A DNA stretch of 43,945 nucleotides from Planctomycetota bacterium. Its GTDB lineage: Bacteria > Planctomycetota > Phycisphaerae > WQYP01. The notes beneath the pieces are model-generated. The model saw only the letters and a program-made list of their open reading frames with translations, was not told the DNA's origin and did no database searches. Location of the stretch: NCBI GenBank assembly GCA_021785435.1, contig JAJYFE010000015.1, positions 1-43,945 on the forward strand, written 5' to 3'. The position numbers and the translations under genes were made by a program. This document shows positions 42,922 through 43,945 of this stretch, in pieces; positions within the stretch are counted from its first letter, which is position 1; each line of letters opens with the position of its first letter.

Positions 42922-43776
42922 GTGACCAGGCCGCACCGTGGTTGGTACGTCGCCTCCTTGCTGTATGCGGTTATGGGCGGCCTGGCCCATGCCGCCATGG
43001 CTCCCGGCGCCGTCACGCTGCATGGTGTGATTTCCAGCGGCCAGCCCCTCACCCGCATCGAAGCGGTCGAACGCAATCGTGCCAACGTGCTGGCTGTCAG
43101 CGCGGATAAAGGCGGCGCCTGGATATTCCCCGGCCGCATCTCAGCTCGCACCGGACGGTTCACTGTTCCAGGCTTACCAGCGGGCCACACGTACGATCTA
43201 ATCCTGTGGACCCACGGCGGCCCGGCGGGAAGGGGGCGGTCACGGTCGTCCCCAAGTCGGCATCGGCAAACCTTGGGGCGATTCGATAACGCGGGGCCAG
43301 GCGGGCGGCAGCGCTGGGAAGGCGTCAACATGCGCTATTACCGTCTGGTTCCACCCGCGGCCAGCATGACCACCGCCGATTTGACGCAAATTGTGACCTT
43401 CATCGAAAAAATTCCGCGTTTTACCAATTACAACCGTCCCCTCTGGATAGCTGGCAACCATAACTACGCCACCGTCGTCGTGGAACAAATTCGCAGCCGG
43501 CGCTTTTATAGCGGCCACCCCGGTTCAATCATCTTTCGTGTCGCTATCTGGTATTTCCAGCGCTATTACAGCGGTTGGGCCAAGGTCAACAATCTTGGCA
43601 AGGTGATAACGCGCTGGCGCGGTCCGGCGGACAAAATTCCTAATCCCTGGCAATATCTGCCCGCGTTGGGCGGCATTCGTATCAAGGCCAATGGCGCGTG
43701 TCCATTCATCCGGGTCACGCTGCCGCAACCTTCCGCTCACCACGGCCTGGCTGGGCCTATTCCGAGCGGCCACTGA
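42922..43776 (+). CDS. Secreted protein of unknown function
   Basis: I do not recognise this protein. From the GTG at 42922 it would have 284 aa and begin with a plausible signal peptide (MTRPHRGWYVASLLYAVMGG, then LAHAAMA). The frame is open further upstream to a TTG at 42829, and neither start has a good ribosome-binding site. Residues after the signal look like a small beta-sandwich of the carboxypeptidase-regulatory kind (VTLHGVISSGQPLTRIEAVE, ARTGRFTVPGLPAGHTYDLI). An Arg/Gly/Ser-rich linker follows, then an aromatic-rich C-terminal part (VTFIEKIPRFTNYNRPLWIA, FRVAIWYFQRYYSGW). There are no metal-binding or catalytic motifs I can name. Confidence 0.55.
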   Translation: MTRPHRGWYVASLLYAVMGGLAHAAMAPGAVTLHGVISSGQPLTRIEAVERNRANVLAVSADKGGAWIFPGRISARTGRFTVPGLPAGHTYDLILWTHGGPAGRGRSRSSPSRHRQTLGRFDNAGPGGRQRWEGVNMRYYRLVPPAASMTTADLTQIVTFIEKIPRFTNYNRPLWIAGNHNYATVVVEQIRSRRFYSGHPGSIIFRVAIWYFQRYYSGWAKVNNLGKVITRWRGPADKIPNPWQYLPALGGIRIKANGACPFIRVTLPQPSAHHGLAGPIPSGH

Positions 43777-43855
43777 CATCGACGGTCCGCGGTTATGGAA
43801 CTGGAAGCCTAGTGCTTTGTCACCACTTAACCTTCGGGTATCGCGGCCGCCGCCG

Positions 43856-43907
43856 TTCACCGGGTCGCCGCGGGCGACTCGCCGCGGCGACCCGGAGGCC
43901 GGTGCTT
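43856..43907. repeat. Palindromic repeat related to the 89-bp array hairpins
   Basis: GGGTCGCCGCGG (43862-43873) and CCGCGGCGACCC (43882-43893) form a perfect 12-bp stem with an 8-nt loop. The frame TTCACCG...CGGTGCTT around it matches the expanded copies at 25867 and 25977, so it is another member of that repeat family. The rest of 43777-43945 is non-coding. Confidence 0.75.
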
Positions 43908-43945
43908 GGGGTTTGGTGGCGGGTCCGGGGCTCTTTCTCCAACCC

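Overview
The window is a 43.9 kb GC-rich stretch of a bacterial chromosome, most likely from the Planctomycetota (Phycisphaerae-like) or a related PVC lineage. The evidence is a pseudopilin with the [16 protein letters not shown] start and an H-x-G-D-G...F-x-D-x-H-V tail, next to secreted glycoside hydrolases and a GntR/LacI hybrid regulator; a eukaryotic-type single-chain glycyl-tRNA synthetase; an 890-residue GH63-like glucosidase; and many palindromic intergenic repeats. No rRNA, complete tRNA or CRISPR array was seen. The lineage is inference; no search was run.

Layout. 1-1500 is a mobile-element scar: the start of an IS630-type transposase, a frameshifted IS256-type transposase and a 5' fragment of tRNA-Leu(UAA). 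1516-3675 is an ABC exporter, followed by a broken aldo/keto reductase. 4481-6763 is a three-part fusion of a MocD-like desaturase, a MocE-like Rieske ferredoxin and an NqrF-like flavin reductase. 6844-9528 holds a Xer-type recombinase, a DinB-like protein and a WcaF-like acetyltransferase. 10225-14115 is a lutABC (L-lactate oxidation) operon with a DUF433/DUF5615 toxin-antitoxin-like pair between lutB and lutC; the antitoxin reading frame has an amber codon at position 4. A GGR-like flavoprotein follows. 15428-18863 holds one intact and two decayed AAA ATPases.

19192-27251 (minus strand) is a polysaccharide-utilisation locus. It reads as regulator, five-copy 89-bp palindromic repeat array, pseudopilin, GH5-like hydrolase and a larger GH5-like paralogue. 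The regulator has a consensus sigma-70 promoter overlapped by a 22-bp palindrome, a likely autoregulatory operator. A GH63-like glucosidase (27784-30462) follows.

The right third holds a CitMHS/NhaD-like antiporter and pabB (6-nt gap), glyQS, an SNF2/RapA-like helicase overlapping by 4 nt with an uncharacterised coiled-coil/zinc-ribbon partner, a predicted outer-membrane barrel, 5-formyltetrahydrofolate cyclo-ligase, an intact aldo/keto reductase and a secreted protein of unknown function.

Three themes stand out: multi-domain fusion into a self-contained electron-transfer desaturase; dispersed palindromic repeats that in two cases supply the 3' end and stop codon of genes; and several genes whose -10 box lies 5-9 nt from the start codon, suggesting leaderless mRNAs.
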